Source of the DNA: Rotaria macrura
Lineage: Eukaryota; Rotifera; Eurotatoria; Philodinida; Philodinidae
Assembly (NCBI GenBank): GCA_900239685.1
Contig: OENT01000133.1
Span: forward strand, 1-64,000
Direction: 5' to 3'
Length of the DNA: 64,000 nucleotides
The translations under genes were made by a program, and so were the position numbers. Positions 51,603 through 64,000 of the stretch are shown piece by piece (positions within the stretch are counted from its first letter, which is position 1; every line of letters starts with the position of its first letter). The notes beneath the pieces were generated by a model. The model was given only the letters and a program-made list of their open reading frames with translations, did not search any database and was not told the DNA's origin.

Positions 51603-52221
51603 CAGTTTGACAATAAAAGCTTTAGACAGATAGACACCTACGATGAGGTGTATTCGAAGGACGTACAAATTCGTATATTGCATAGGATTAGTCATTGTTA
51701 CGATTCTATTACTTGACTGAATAACTGACGATGCGAATAGTATATGCGTATGTATGTACATGTGCTCTCTTACTCTCTGTGTCTCTCCATCTTGCATATG
51801 AATCTTTGTTCTTCAACAAGACAAAACAAAAAATAAGAATAAAAGAAATTAAAAGAAGGGCAATAGCAGATATATGTATATATGCAATTAGCCTTGATGA
51901 TAGTAGTTGTCATGGCTGTAGGAAGGTCAGAATGCCTATAAAATATTCTACCTAGCAATTTCTGTCGTACGTCAATGGGAAAAAAAGAAGCGTCAATAAC
52001 ATCGATGATGGTATGCTATATCGTTTAATTGATACGCATCAATATCATTCACTCGATCGTTCCTAAATCAAGTTGCATACCTATCACTAACTTAAAGTCG
52101 TGCAATGATATTGACAAAAAAAAATCATATTGAAAAAATCTACCATAACGTATCGATTTAGAACATTTTAATATCTAATCTGGATGTCTAGGGGCTAAAA
52201 AAGCAGCAAGAGAAGAAAAGA

Positions 52222-52243
52222 AATATATATATATATATATATA
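52222..52243. repeat. (AT)n microsatellite
   Basis: Clean AT run of about 11 units after an A/G-rich tract. Confidence 0.85.
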
Positions 52244-55200
52244 ACAAACATATACATGTGTGTGTGATCAAGGAGCACTATTATTTATTGAAAAAAAATC
52301 TCATTTATTTCTTGCTATTAGACATATGATATTTTGAACGAATGATTTTCTAATTTGATGAAGTCAGCTAGAAAAGTATCTATCATTTGTCCTTGAATTA
52401 CAGTATGTAGAAAATTTTATCTTGTTTCGAACATTTGTCATCAATGTTCGGGTCATTATTAACGACACAAATATTATATTTTTCACATATTTTTAGCAAC
52501 ACTTGATCAATGCATTATATTATGATGCCATCATCTATTTACATATTAATTTACTTGAAATCATCTATAGAAATAACAGCATTCATAATTGATAAAGATT
52601 TAATTTAAGATTTGACTCGCATTGAATGATCACTTGTTTTTCAAAACGATCAATTCTATTAGAAATTTAGCTTGAAAGAATAAACTAATTTCGTCGTGTC
52701 TTGTAAGGATACCATTAATGTTATTTACGTTAGGTCGATACTGTTCTTGTTTCTTTTTCTTTGATAATGACAAACAAAATGGAAATTAGTAACGATAGAA
52801 AATCAATCCTCAAATAGAAATTTGACATAATCATCGGATGTCATGTTTTAAATGCATGTGATTCAATCGAGCGATCATCTTATTTTAGAAACAATATAAT
52901 AACTAAATTAAAAAAAAATGATGTTTACATTATGGTATACAGTTCCAATGTCCAAATCAATTATTTATATTTATCATCAACAGAAATCGTGAGAAAAAAC
53001 TCATCGACCAGTATGATTTTGTCGAATACATGTAACAGTAGCTATAATAATATAAAATAATCGTTCTGACGACTTATAGCTTTTTTATAACAATCATAAT
53101 AATCATGCTTGGCGAGTATATCAATATAAATATGATTTATGTTACCTAATACATGATATGCTTCGAAACATTTTTATAGAAACTTATATGGATCGTGGAG
53201 ATGCTATGCATTCAATAATCAGTATACGATTACAGATATGATTATTTCTTTCTATAAATGATGCACGTTCTAGCAGTTATAATTAGTTTTCATTTCTTAG
53301 AATTAGAACTAATTAGTGTCAGTAATTGGCATCTGTTTATAGTGATATGATTCAAGTACATATCATCCAATTTGGATAAGTAAAACCTATCCAAATCAAT
53401 AGTTTGAACAGTCATAAGGCTATGTGTATTGATGTCTATCATTGTATGATAAAATCCTATCTCATAATCAGTAATAGAATGTTTACATTTTTTTCCCTTT
53501 GCATCTTCTTTTGTTTGGTAAAACAGATTTTAAACATGTAACGAATTGATGAGTCGTTCATTTGCGAACACAATAGAACCAATAATGCTTGATAATGATC
53601 ATTATTTGCAATAAATTCGATGCAGAAACAGATATTCTCAGGAGAGCCTTTCTCACAAGTATTATTTAAAGCACAAAGATTATAATCACTATCCTTCATT
53701 CCATCAGTTATTCTCACGCAGTATAATTCGTGATGTATCCATTTCCTTGATCATATATTATAGTTGTAAACTATAGATTGTCTTGAATTATATAAATCAA
53801 TGTTCTTCTCTGATCATTGAACTATTGACCATGACTATAAAACAATGGTGTTTCGTTTCATAGCCTACGAATTTTAAGGGTACCTAATACTATATTAAAT
53901 ATATATTTTCGATATAGTTACAAGGAGCTCGATGTTGCTCTGAATATCTGAATTGAATTATAAGTTCTAATTTATGCCGTATTAATATTTAAAAACGAGT
54001 TAATGTTGTCAATTCACAGTTCACAGTGCGTCAAGCTAGTTACAGATTCGATATGTACTAAATGTTTGAGAAATTTCCTAGCCAGTGTAATGCAGAAATA
54101 TGAGAAAAAAAATTTTATCGCATGTCTAAGAGATAACTATCAAATGTCGATCAGAACATGTTGTTGAAAGTATTAAAGTGTGATTCCACTAAACTCCAAG
54201 TATGTCCATCAACAGTGTCTGAAGTACGAATCTGAATATTGTCACTATGGTTAACTGTAGTTGAGTACATCTCTTTATGTTTGAAAAATAAGCAAAAAAA
54301 AGCCGAATTCATTAGGTTTCACAATGTTGTATTTCATTGTCAACTAATATGGCCTATATGTTAGTATGAATGTTGGTCAGGCATTTGTTATTGTTGTTTG
54401 AGTTGAAATTTTATTAAATAATATTATTTTTCTTAGTAGAATTTCTATCATCTTAAAAATGTTGATTAAAATGATAATCTGAAAGAGAACTTCATCTACA
54501 AATGAAAAATTCTGCAAATTGTTGACTTACTCATAAACATTGTTTATATCAATGAATAGCAAGACATGAAATTGTAGATATGCGGCAAATTTGAAACCAG
54601 ATCCGTTATTATGAAATGATTTTTTTCTCTTCCGTAAACTAGATACATCAACGTATTGTTCATCATGTGTTATGATATTAAACATATGATTCATTAAATC
54701 GAAGGAGTATCGTAGAAACAACATTTAATCTGTACAAATGTTATCTGCGTCAGTAGGCAAGGTTAATTGATTTATATACATTTATCATTTAGTTGTTGAT
54801 AAGACATTCATGCACTATGCAAAATATCAATCAAGACTTAATGTATCAAGATTTTTATAGAAGAACCTACATCTCGAATGAGATAATTGCAACTTTCTTG
54901 TCAACAACTGACTCCTAGGCGTACATCAAAATAAGTAAGTCTTTTATTTACTAAACCAAAAGCAAATACAATTCAGCATACATGAACAACACATAAATTT
55001 ATTCTAATTATTATTTTTTGTTTTTAATAAAATAATATATTTACGAATGGAACGAATACATCGAATACTTGTCACTCTATTTAAAGACAATATGTAAAGT
55101 CACTAGTTTCTTACACTCAGACATGTCATGAGTGTTACATTTTGACAGACTACAAATGAGATTTCTGTTTGTCATTTTCTTTATTTTATTTTTTTATTTT

Positions 55201-55257
55201 TGAATTTCTTTTCTTTCTCTAAACTCATTCTATATAAATAAGGTTAAAAAATCATAA

Positions 55258-56537
55258 TTAAATTGTTGACGTTCTATTCGCAGATCGATACAAGTATGGA
55301 GAGACCGAACTACGAGTAGTAGTCATTGTTGTATGCCCAGCGCGACTGAAACGACGTTGATAGTTCGGTGTGAAATGGAATTGTTTGTCGCATAAAATAT
55401 ATCGATGATAAAATATTTTTAATTGTCCTGCATAATCATAGAATGTTTGTACAGTTGCTTGACGAAAACGTTCGCCGGCAAAACAATAAAATATGAAATT
55501 AGTCTATATGATACATTAAAAAAGAAGAAGATAGAATAGTTATGAAATCAACTAGTTTCATTAAATAGACTTACTGCATTATTTAATTGTAATAAAATAA
55601 CAGAGATTTGTGATAAAAAAATCTTTCGTTTTATTTTATCTAACTCTCGAGGTCGGGGAAAATATTCAGCAATGAATAAAATCATTGCTGGTGTTGTAAA
55701 TAAATAAAATGATAAACTAACTGTAACAAGCATAATTGTTAATTGTCGTTGTTTACGACTCGAGTTCGCATCACTTATTCGCATATCTGATTTAGTTTCA
55801 TCTTTTGCAAAACTTGATTCAAGTCTTTGTCTTCGTCGACATAATTCATACACAGTAAACAGGTTTGATAGAAGAAGTAAATCAGGTATTGCGTAGAATA
55901 CTATTGGTTGATATATGCGAAGTATTAATACGACTTTCGAACGTACACGACATCGTCCATATTCATGTGCTTTTTTTACATCATAGATAAATGGAAATTT
56001 TATGGAAAACATTACGATTGAAAATGTTAGAAAAATATATATTGAATAACGAGCCGAATTTACAGTACAGAGACGTTTCGCAAGAAATGGGAAATAAACG
56101 GCAACGCAACGTTCTACAGAAAAAGAAAACAATGAAATCTAAAATTGATCTATGACGTAAAACAATTCGTTATTACCTAATGTTATAATAACTAGAATCC
56201 AATTAGCGCAAAACGTTGATAAATCAATAAGATATGTTAGTGAGCAATGAATAAATGCGTTTCGATTTGGTTTTGTTAAACCGGCACCATGAAAAAGAAG
56301 AACGAAACTATCAAATATTGCCATATAGGTTATATATACAGAACTCGACGTATTTCTCAACGATTTCCCATTGATAACAATTAATGCAATAATATTTCCA
56401 AGTACGCCAAATAAAACAATGAACGCTTGCACAAATGTAAGCGTATAGTTAAGAGTACTTAAATATCTTTTTATTTCATTTTGAAAACTAACAGATGGTA
56501 ATGCCAGAGATGAATTATTGTACATCAACGATGCCAT
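55258..56537 (-). CDS. Rhodopsin-type GPCR
   Basis: Three exons: 56537-56177, 56113-55575, 55503-55258 (381 residues). The N-terminus is short with sequons (NNSS, NYT). TM1 has FGVLGNIIALIVI, TM2 has YITYMAIFDSFVLL, and TM3 ends in ERCVAVYFP (DRY variant, with the exon junction in its Glu codon). TM4 and TM5 follow (Cys-bearing loop with GRCRVRS before TM5). The third loop is short and basic, TM6 has YLFTTPAMILFI, and TM7 has NNAVTNFIFYCFAGERFR, an NPxxY variant. The tail is basic and Ser/Thr-rich. The layout resembles the nested GPCR in this window and other invertebrate peptide-receptor-like orphans, but sequence similarity between the two is low by eye. Ligand unknown. Introns are 63 and 71 bp. 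Confidence 0.92.
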
Positions 56538-59500
56538 ATTTTTCTAAATGTTTTTCAAAAGATTTTATATTTATATCTCCTCTATAAACTTGATTATAGT
56601 GAGATAATACAAAGATAGTAAATAATAACATGGCCAATAATCAGAACTCTGAGTTAGAAATACGGAATTCTATTTTATTAGCTGTCTGTCATACAGTGGG
56701 ATGTCAAAACAAAGTAAATAGCCACCTAGATATATCTGCTTCCTATACACAAAAAATGGATTATTGAAAGATCTTGTCGACACCATCAGATGTCTGTAAC
56801 TCTTTTGTCATTTATATCGTTGGATTATCAGAAATATGACAACTACTATGAACTTACGAGGCTAAATAAACACATGAAAATAGACATTTTTTAAGGGAAA
56901 AAACATTAAGAGCATTAAATGACGATATTTTTTCATTTGAACTCAATTCTAATCTGCCTTGGGCATTCTAAAATTGTAAATCAACTGTGTCTTTGTGACG
57001 AAAAAAAAAACGTCTTCCTTAAACAAATTAATAGCAACAAAGCCATTTACATTATTAATGATGGCATCTATAGATCGGTTTTTTTTGCACGAATCATTCA
57101 AGCCGGCGAACACTCAGGAGACTAAAAAACACAAGAGATTAACTAAAAGACATTGGCATCCAAAACGTTGCCAATTACTATAATACAAACATTAGGTTTC
57201 TTTTAAAAAGCACAAGGAAATCTGCTTGGTAGAGAATACTTCGTAGATACATCGATTCGACAGTCGTGCTATTATTGCGCTCTCTCTCTCTCTCTTTCTA
57301 TATACATTTATATACATATGGATACATGAATGTATAGACATATATTTGACAATAGAATAAACTAAAGAAAGAAGAAGTCAAAAAACATGTCAGACGTATA
57401 CTTTGTAAACTACATGACAATACTTGTTAAAGAGGAAATTTACATATGTTTATCATTAGGATATATATATAATACGCCGTTTCAAACAGGAAGCAAATAT
57501 ATCTATTCTTATGTTTTAAATATTAGTTTAGATGAAAAAACGAGAGAAAAAGTTAGCATTGAATATAATATAGCATTTTCTAAAATTTAATTCTTACGGC
57601 TAGACAAGATTTTGTAAAAACAAATAGCAAACAAATACATCAAATGATAACAATAAGAATAAATGAGTGGTTATTTATAGGTACGAGTGTAACTGTGTTT
57701 CTTGCTTGTGTATAAACAGATTTCCTAATAACTTGAAGCCTTTGATATGCCTGTTCTATAGAAGTCGCTTATTATACGATCTGTAGGATGTCGACATTGT
57801 CAAACGAGGTTTTTCTTACTGACAATTTTACTGGGTCGAAAAACTTGAGTTGCTTTTACAACAAATTTATTACCTCTTGACTTGAGAAGAAAAAAGAACC
57901 ACGAGAAAGCAAATTTTTCAAAGAACCTATAATGTAATTTAGCTTTGATCATATGTGTGATTTGTTTTATTATGAAAGAAAAATCAATTGCTCTAACTGT
58001 GTCTAGGGTCATTTATTAGACAATCATCTCGGTTCTAAACACGATGATTTGAAATATTGATATCATAGATCCATTCGTCTTCAAGGATAGAATTGAGATT
58101 TTGTTTTTTTCTATGTAATCCCCAACGATTCCAATGTCGATTAGACTCATACGAAACTAAATATTAAAATTTTTGATTCTTTTTTATTTGATTTCACCTA
58201 CCTTGGTACTATAGAAACTTTTTTATCATTAGGTTCATTTCAATAGCAGAGTAATGCAGCGAATTATGTAAATAATTTTGTTCAGCTTGGGAAAGTCTAA
58301 AACTCGAATACTTCTTGTTTGAAGAAAATACATAACAACTCGGTTCGATGGTGCTGTTTTACTGGTGATTGAATTCTTATACTTATCTTACTTAATACTA
58401 AGGATTACTAAGCAAAAAATGATTGACTGATCATTTGTGAATTGGCATATTTCTTCCGTTATCGACATTAATATAAATGACTTCATATGAAATAACATAC
58501 CAGTAAAAAATTAGAACAAGTTAAACTGTTTTTCTTATGAGTCATGGTTTGGTAGACGAACAGAAAAGGATTATCTATATTTTTCTCTACACATTATTAC
58601 TATCGTCGGGTCCTTCCCTGTCATCGCGAAAGATTGATTCAAAATGAATCCAATAATCTAATTTGTTCTGTTTTCATTCGCTTGTTGTTCTATGTGAAGT
58701 CGCTTATTTTAATGTAAGCATTGGAGGAAGTATTATATCGTGATACGAGGCGTTAATGATGGATTCATCTCATGAGTATTAATATTACATCTAATGAAGA
58801 AGACTATTCAATCATGATAATATTTAGAAAAGATCTTACTTGAAACCTGTATCAATCAGGACGACTAAAGCAATATGAAATGTTACCCAAGGTTTTGTAT
58901 AAAAAGTGACAATGATAGAAGAAAAAAAGAAACGTGATAATCAGTCGACCACGAACAACAATACAGGCGTATATGTTTCCCTTATTTAGAGATAATTTTT
59001 TCTCATGTAAATACAGGCTACTATATTCCTTTCTCGCTCTCAAACTACCCACTCAAATAATTTATTTCTTTTTATTTTCAGTCAAACACACACCCTAATA
59101 AAGATTTTATAGTACTAAATGTGACTTTCATCTACATTTATTTTTGACTCAACAATTTATTATTTCTATCAATAAAGAAAGTCTCAACTAAAGCAGCAAT
59201 GTTTTCTCTATAAATAGACACGTTTTTATTTCTACTTTTGAAGATCAATCGGTATCATAATGTATTCTAGAAATTTAAAAAAGAATTTTACATTAGTATT
59301 TACGTATTATTTTTTTTCTAATCATGCAAAATTTAGTAATCTCAATACGTAAAACAGATTTTAGAGTCCAATTGTGAATGATATTGTCGCTTACAATGAA
59401 GGTTGGCACTCTTTTTTGAAATTATATCACTTTGTTGTTGCATCGAGCTACATCTTTCTAAAATAAGACGTATTCAAATGCAATTGTTCTGGCACTCTCT

Positions 59501-62500
59501 TCATATGTGTTTTCGACGAAAACAAATATTGTGAATTATTTCAAAGTTCAACAAAGGTTGCCTAGGACGAGCATAGTATACTTTAAAATTCTCAAATATA
59601 ATGCATTCTCTTGTTCATATCTTACTGAAACAATTAATGGATTATTAAATCGCAGATAATGGGAAACCTTATACAAAACATTTCTTAATTATGACAAATT
59701 CTTTGTGGATTGATACGAAAGCATTAACATAAAATTTGTTTACTATAATCGTTGCTAATGATGAAAACTAGTAACGATAGTTAGTCTATTTCTAGTAATT
59801 AGCGCTTCGCTTTTTCTACACCAAGAGTTTACATCGATATAAGTAATTCAACGATGAAATACAAATTCAGTTCATTTTGTTTTACTTATAGTTCATTCAA
59901 CTTCTATCATACGTGTGAAATTTTTTACAATTCTAAAAATTCTACCAAAATATATTCTTTGATCTTGTAACGAAACATATCCCAATGTTTTGATTTGATG
60001 ACACTGATTTTGAATATCTGATTAATATTTATTATTTATGTGTACTGCAGTAATAGATGACGAAGTGAATTATGATATAACTTTAAGTAATAATAAAATA
60101 AAATATGTTTCTATTTAATTATTAATTAAGTCAACTTTACTCTTATACAATATTCTAAATCTATGAAACAAATATACTATATAGTGATGAGTGAATGTTG
60201 CCTATCTTATGGAATATTACTCGTATTCATTGAACATGGAAAGTCATACACTACAGACAACAATCTTGATAAAGATGAACAAAAAAAAAGAATAGGTGTT
60301 GATTCTATCAACTAGCAATTTAATTCGATAGAAACATGCTAGTTTTCTTCATACAAGATATTTTTGCAGAAATCACGAGTAGCTAAATCTGAATGTAACA
60401 TTTCTATTGGGTAATCAGTTTGAATGGCTATGTAAATTAATTTGAAATAAACAAGCATATATTACAGAACAAAAGCAAAGGTTATTATTCGTATTTCAGT
60501 TCTATGAATTGCTGTCAATACTGATATATTCTCACTTCTTTAAGATTTGATAGAGAGAACTTGAACATCGAGTTAAGAATCATTTTCGAGCATTTGAAAA
60601 ATTAGAGACAATTAATATCTACATAGTCCAAAAGAGCGTACGATACATGGCTCTCTACTCACAGTTTAACTTTTTAGAAATCGTCTTGACGAAAAGCTAA
60701 GATGATATTTGTTATCAGTATTTCTAACACTGTATTCTCGTACATGTTTGACTCAACAGGAGAAGAAAAATAAAATGACAGATACATTGTAAGGGTTTCA
60801 AGCACAAAACATGCCAATACAAGATTCAGATGAATTCCTATCCTGATGTGATCGTTCATAGTTGATTTATTATTGTAATTTATGCTACTACCGACATGAC
60901 ATTTTTGAGGATAAAAAGCTAACTCATTATTTTTCGCCGTGAACTTCTAATATTGTTTATAGACTCTTCTAGAGTATTTAACTATGCTTGCATATCAAAA
61001 ATAGAGAAGCCGTACTCGTAATTCAAATGTCAAGCAGCAAACATATTTTGTTTCGTACCTTTAGAATATTTTTATGATGTGCAGTAATAATAAAGATCAT
61101 AATTTAAAGAAACATAGAGCTAGGTGAAGACATGTATATGACACTTGTTTTACTTGCACGAAATATGATATGACACTAGTTTTTTAATGACTTGTCATAA
61201 ATCCAATAATGTTTTCGGATAGTAGGATAGTTATGTTGTTTATTAGAATTTTCTTCAATGTGATATCGAAGAACAATAATATAGATTCAATGAAAAGAAA
61301 AATCATTCTTCTTCGTACGAAATTATTCAATGAATCAAAAAATGCATATTTATTGGCCACGGTGACTAATAGGAGAATATCTCATATAAATGAAACTAAG
61401 CGCTATGGAAATTTTCATGTAAATAAGGATGAAGCGCTTCCTAAACATAAAAGAACATGGTGACAAACCTATGTTTACACTGATGAATTACGTCGTACTG
61501 GTGTAGTATTTGTGCACAGAGTAATCGAAGAGTTACAGCTGTTCGGAGAAATGTGGGAGTCTTTCCTGACAAGTTGGGCGGTCGTTTATAATAAACAGAG
61601 CTAGAAGAAATGTTGTTAATCTCAAACAGAAAATTATTAGAAAACGTTTGTTCGGTAAATGTATTTATTATGCAAAAATTTTTTACTAATAAATATATTG
61701 AATTATTTTATAGATGAAAATTAGAAGTAGTATTTATTTCTTTTTCATACATTAAGATTTGATGAAGCGTATCTAAATACTCTGAAATTACTTTGTTTAC
61801 TAGTCTAGAAATTTGTATGATCTGTCATGAATCCATAAGATACAGTTCGTTGAGTTTTCAAAATTAGTTTATATCATTAAGGAAGTTGAGCGTAATCTTA
61901 GTGGTGACAACATAAATTCACTCACTGAGAAGTTGATTTTTAATAAGATGTATGTATCTATATATATGTAAACATGATATATAACTAGTGAGTCCTAATT
62001 ATAATCGAAACAGTTCGTATGATTAATTTTTGACTGACGAGTTGTTGCTTTCATGCGGTATTATTTTTAGTGGCAATTCATCATTTTCCTTAACAATGCC
62101 GACAGAAAAAAATTTTTCTTCAAAATTTTTCTCAATTCTCGTTACAAAAGGAAATCTTAAGGGAACTGGCTGATTATGAAAATTTCATCTCTGTATCATT
62201 TCAATCTTGAAAAAAAAATAGAGATATGCTCAAACCATATTTTTATACACCACTCATTTACAAATATAGTTTCGATGTTTTCATTTTACAATAGGAACAA
62301 GTAAATGAATCTAGTACTTTTCATAGTTAACCAGACTATTGTCGGAAAGAATTATTTGTTAAAAATGCATGGCTTAAAGTTTCTGTAACACGAAACACAG
62401 CATTATTTTGAAGAATCTAATAAAAAATGTATTATCTCAACATGCATACATTCACGATACGAAATCCATATTGGATATTACACGTTACTGTAATGTAAAA

Positions 62501-64000
62501 GCAATTCTATCAATGAAAAGATATCGTTCATCAGTTGGATGTTTTAACTAGTAGATCTATTTTTGTTTAAAATCTTCTACGGAACACGTACTAGTTAATC
62601 AGTATTTTGATGTGATAGAGTTTGTGTGTTACTAGAAGAGAAAAATATAAACAAAGAAAAAAACATTTTTTAGTTCTGAAAATATTGATGCATACATAAA
62701 ATAGTTTTACATGTGCTAGAATGAAATGAAAATAGACACCTTGTTCTCAAAGTAAAAATTTGATTTCATTATTAAAATGATCGGTGAGTTTCACTGAACG
62801 CAATGAGACAAGAAGCGTTGCGACCAAACACACATTCTTAGTATGATAGTAATAGTTTTTGTTTTTGAAAATTTTACTGCTACTAGTCTGGAAAACTTAC
62901 ATGCCGTGTTGAATACACAAATAGAAGTATAGAAGGTAAAATGAAAAGAAAAAGAGATATAAGACAGAACAATACTAATGACATGTCTCCTAAAAATATG
63001 ATTGTTAGAAATAGATAATAAACAACTTAGAACTGACTACTCATATAAGACTGCAGAAGAAATAGACAATTTTGAATAATAAGGAAAGGAAAAAAAACTC
63101 AGATAAAGGTCACTTGTTTTTGTTATGAGGTCTTTCTACTAAGAATCTTTTTGTTGAGTTCGGAAAGTGTTTACGAAGTTTTCTCTTTGAGTTATGTACT
63201 AGCTTAGAAATAATAGTTGATCCTAATTTTCCTGTTAACAGATATAGTGTCGGATTTTCTAAACAATTCTATAGATCTTAATTGACAGCAATAGAAAAAA
63301 AGCTTTTTATATATCGTGTACAATGATTCAGTGAATGACACTTATCTCTCACCTACTTTCTAACGAAACTTTATTTCCATAAAAAGGACTACTTAGCTCT
63401 TTGTAAGTAATCTTTAGCGAAAACGTTTTTGAAAAATTCCACTAGTTTTCTAAGTTTGTGGAGTTCATCAGAACGGAGCATAATTTGTCCTAGTCGCATC
63501 CGTAGCTTTCACATATGAGATTGATATGAGCAAACTTCATGAGCAAACATAATGCCTTTTCGTTTAGATTCGACATATTGTTCCATAAAATTATTGAGTC
63601 AGAAGAAGGGCTTGCATACCATCTAGTAGTTTATGATTGTTGTAGAAATTCTTATAACTCATTATTTCTACATAGATATCACTATTGATAAAATATTTGA
63701 AAACTCTATTCAAAGAAGATTTAATAGAGAATCAAATATCAAGTGTAGACAGCTGCCGCACAAATGCTCTCATAACTTTATGAATAGCGTTACAATATCA
63801 GTAAATATGGTGTAGGAAATAAACTTCTTCAATAAGGTCACAATGAGCCATGGATAAAAAGTTTCTTTTCCGTGGTTTTAAATTAAGGCCATCAGAACTT
63901 ATGAGAGAATCGAATCATCTATTGTTTGAAAAGAAACGTGGAATGATTTGTTGCTTTGAAACTAGAATATTTTTGTAAAGAAAAACTCATTAAAAATATG
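56538..64000. other. 7.5 kb without recognisable genes
   Basis: AT-rich sequence with no spliced or unspliced coding segment that I can support on either strand. Frames at 57387-57590, 58852-59052, 60674-60859, 61209-61463 and 63633-63815 look like chance open frames. A CT run is at about 57281-57296 and ATAC/TATA units at about 57300-57330. I see no transposon termini, tRNA or array. Confidence 0.6.

Larger units (their letters stand above)
48622..55257. other. 6.6 kb non-coding, microsatellite-rich
   Basis: No supported gene between the SH2 gene and the second GPCR. Most of the window's microsatellites lie here (listed separately). Frames at 48928-49131, 50137-50373, 50856-51065, 51486-51716 and 53457-53717 were examined and none carries a known motif. 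Upstream exons of the SH2 gene could be hidden here. Minus-strand AATAAA at 55193-55198 is about 60 bases past the GPCR stop. Confidence 0.55.

Noticed and set aside
61209..61463. 84-codon plus-strand frame near the right end
   Set aside because: No motif or gene-like codon use, isolated in a gene-free region.

Overview
The window is AT-rich nuclear DNA from an animal. Coding segments are interrupted by GT..AG introns, mostly 50-90 bp with a few of 0.5-3.9 kb, and the recognisable genes are metazoan (MICAL, MIIP, YLPM1, ARMT1, rhodopsin-type GPCRs, a tensin-type SH2 protein). Base composition, short introns and protein divergence fit an invertebrate, and a bdelloid rotifer is my best guess. 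That guess is inference from general appearance, not proof. I saw no CRISPR, IS element, prophage, rRNA or convincing tRNA. All spliced models below were built by hand from donor/acceptor sites. In each one the intron phases agree at every junction and the summed exon length is a multiple of three.

Layout: (1) 2515-18639, minus strand: a complete 21-exon MICAL gene (FAD monooxygenase, CH, LIM, acidic linker, a second LIM, C-terminal bMERB coiled coil), with a two-exon GPCR gene (8352-10118, plus strand) nested inside its intron 12. (2) 18969-21340, plus: MIIP homologue, head-to-head with MICAL across 329 bp. (3) 24089-28130, plus: YLPM1 homologue. ARMT1 (28310-31009, plus) follows only 179 bp downstream and may be co-transcribed with it. 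(4) 33200-40763, minus: an 11-exon gene for a 1716-residue protein with an N-terminal MYND zinc finger, an MSS51-like middle and a very long disordered tail. (5) 44490-44861, plus: an intronless orphan single-pass membrane protein. (6) 46530-48621, minus: a protein with a C-terminal tensin-type SH2 domain but no PTB domain. (7) 55258-56537, minus: a second GPCR. The rest (1-2514, 21341-24088, 31010-33199, 40764-44489, 44862-46529, 48622-55257, 56538-64000) looks non-coding, with TA-type microsatellites, apart from one possible 88-codon gene at 23119-23385.

The genes do not form one pathway. Several could touch actin and adhesion or signalling (MICAL, MIIP, tensin-type SH2), but that grouping may be chance. 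The most interesting features are the second LIM domain in MICAL, the nested GPCR, the 3' splice-acceptor-like site just upstream of nearly every start codon (compatible with spliced-leader trans-splicing), and the tight YLPM1-ARMT1 tandem.
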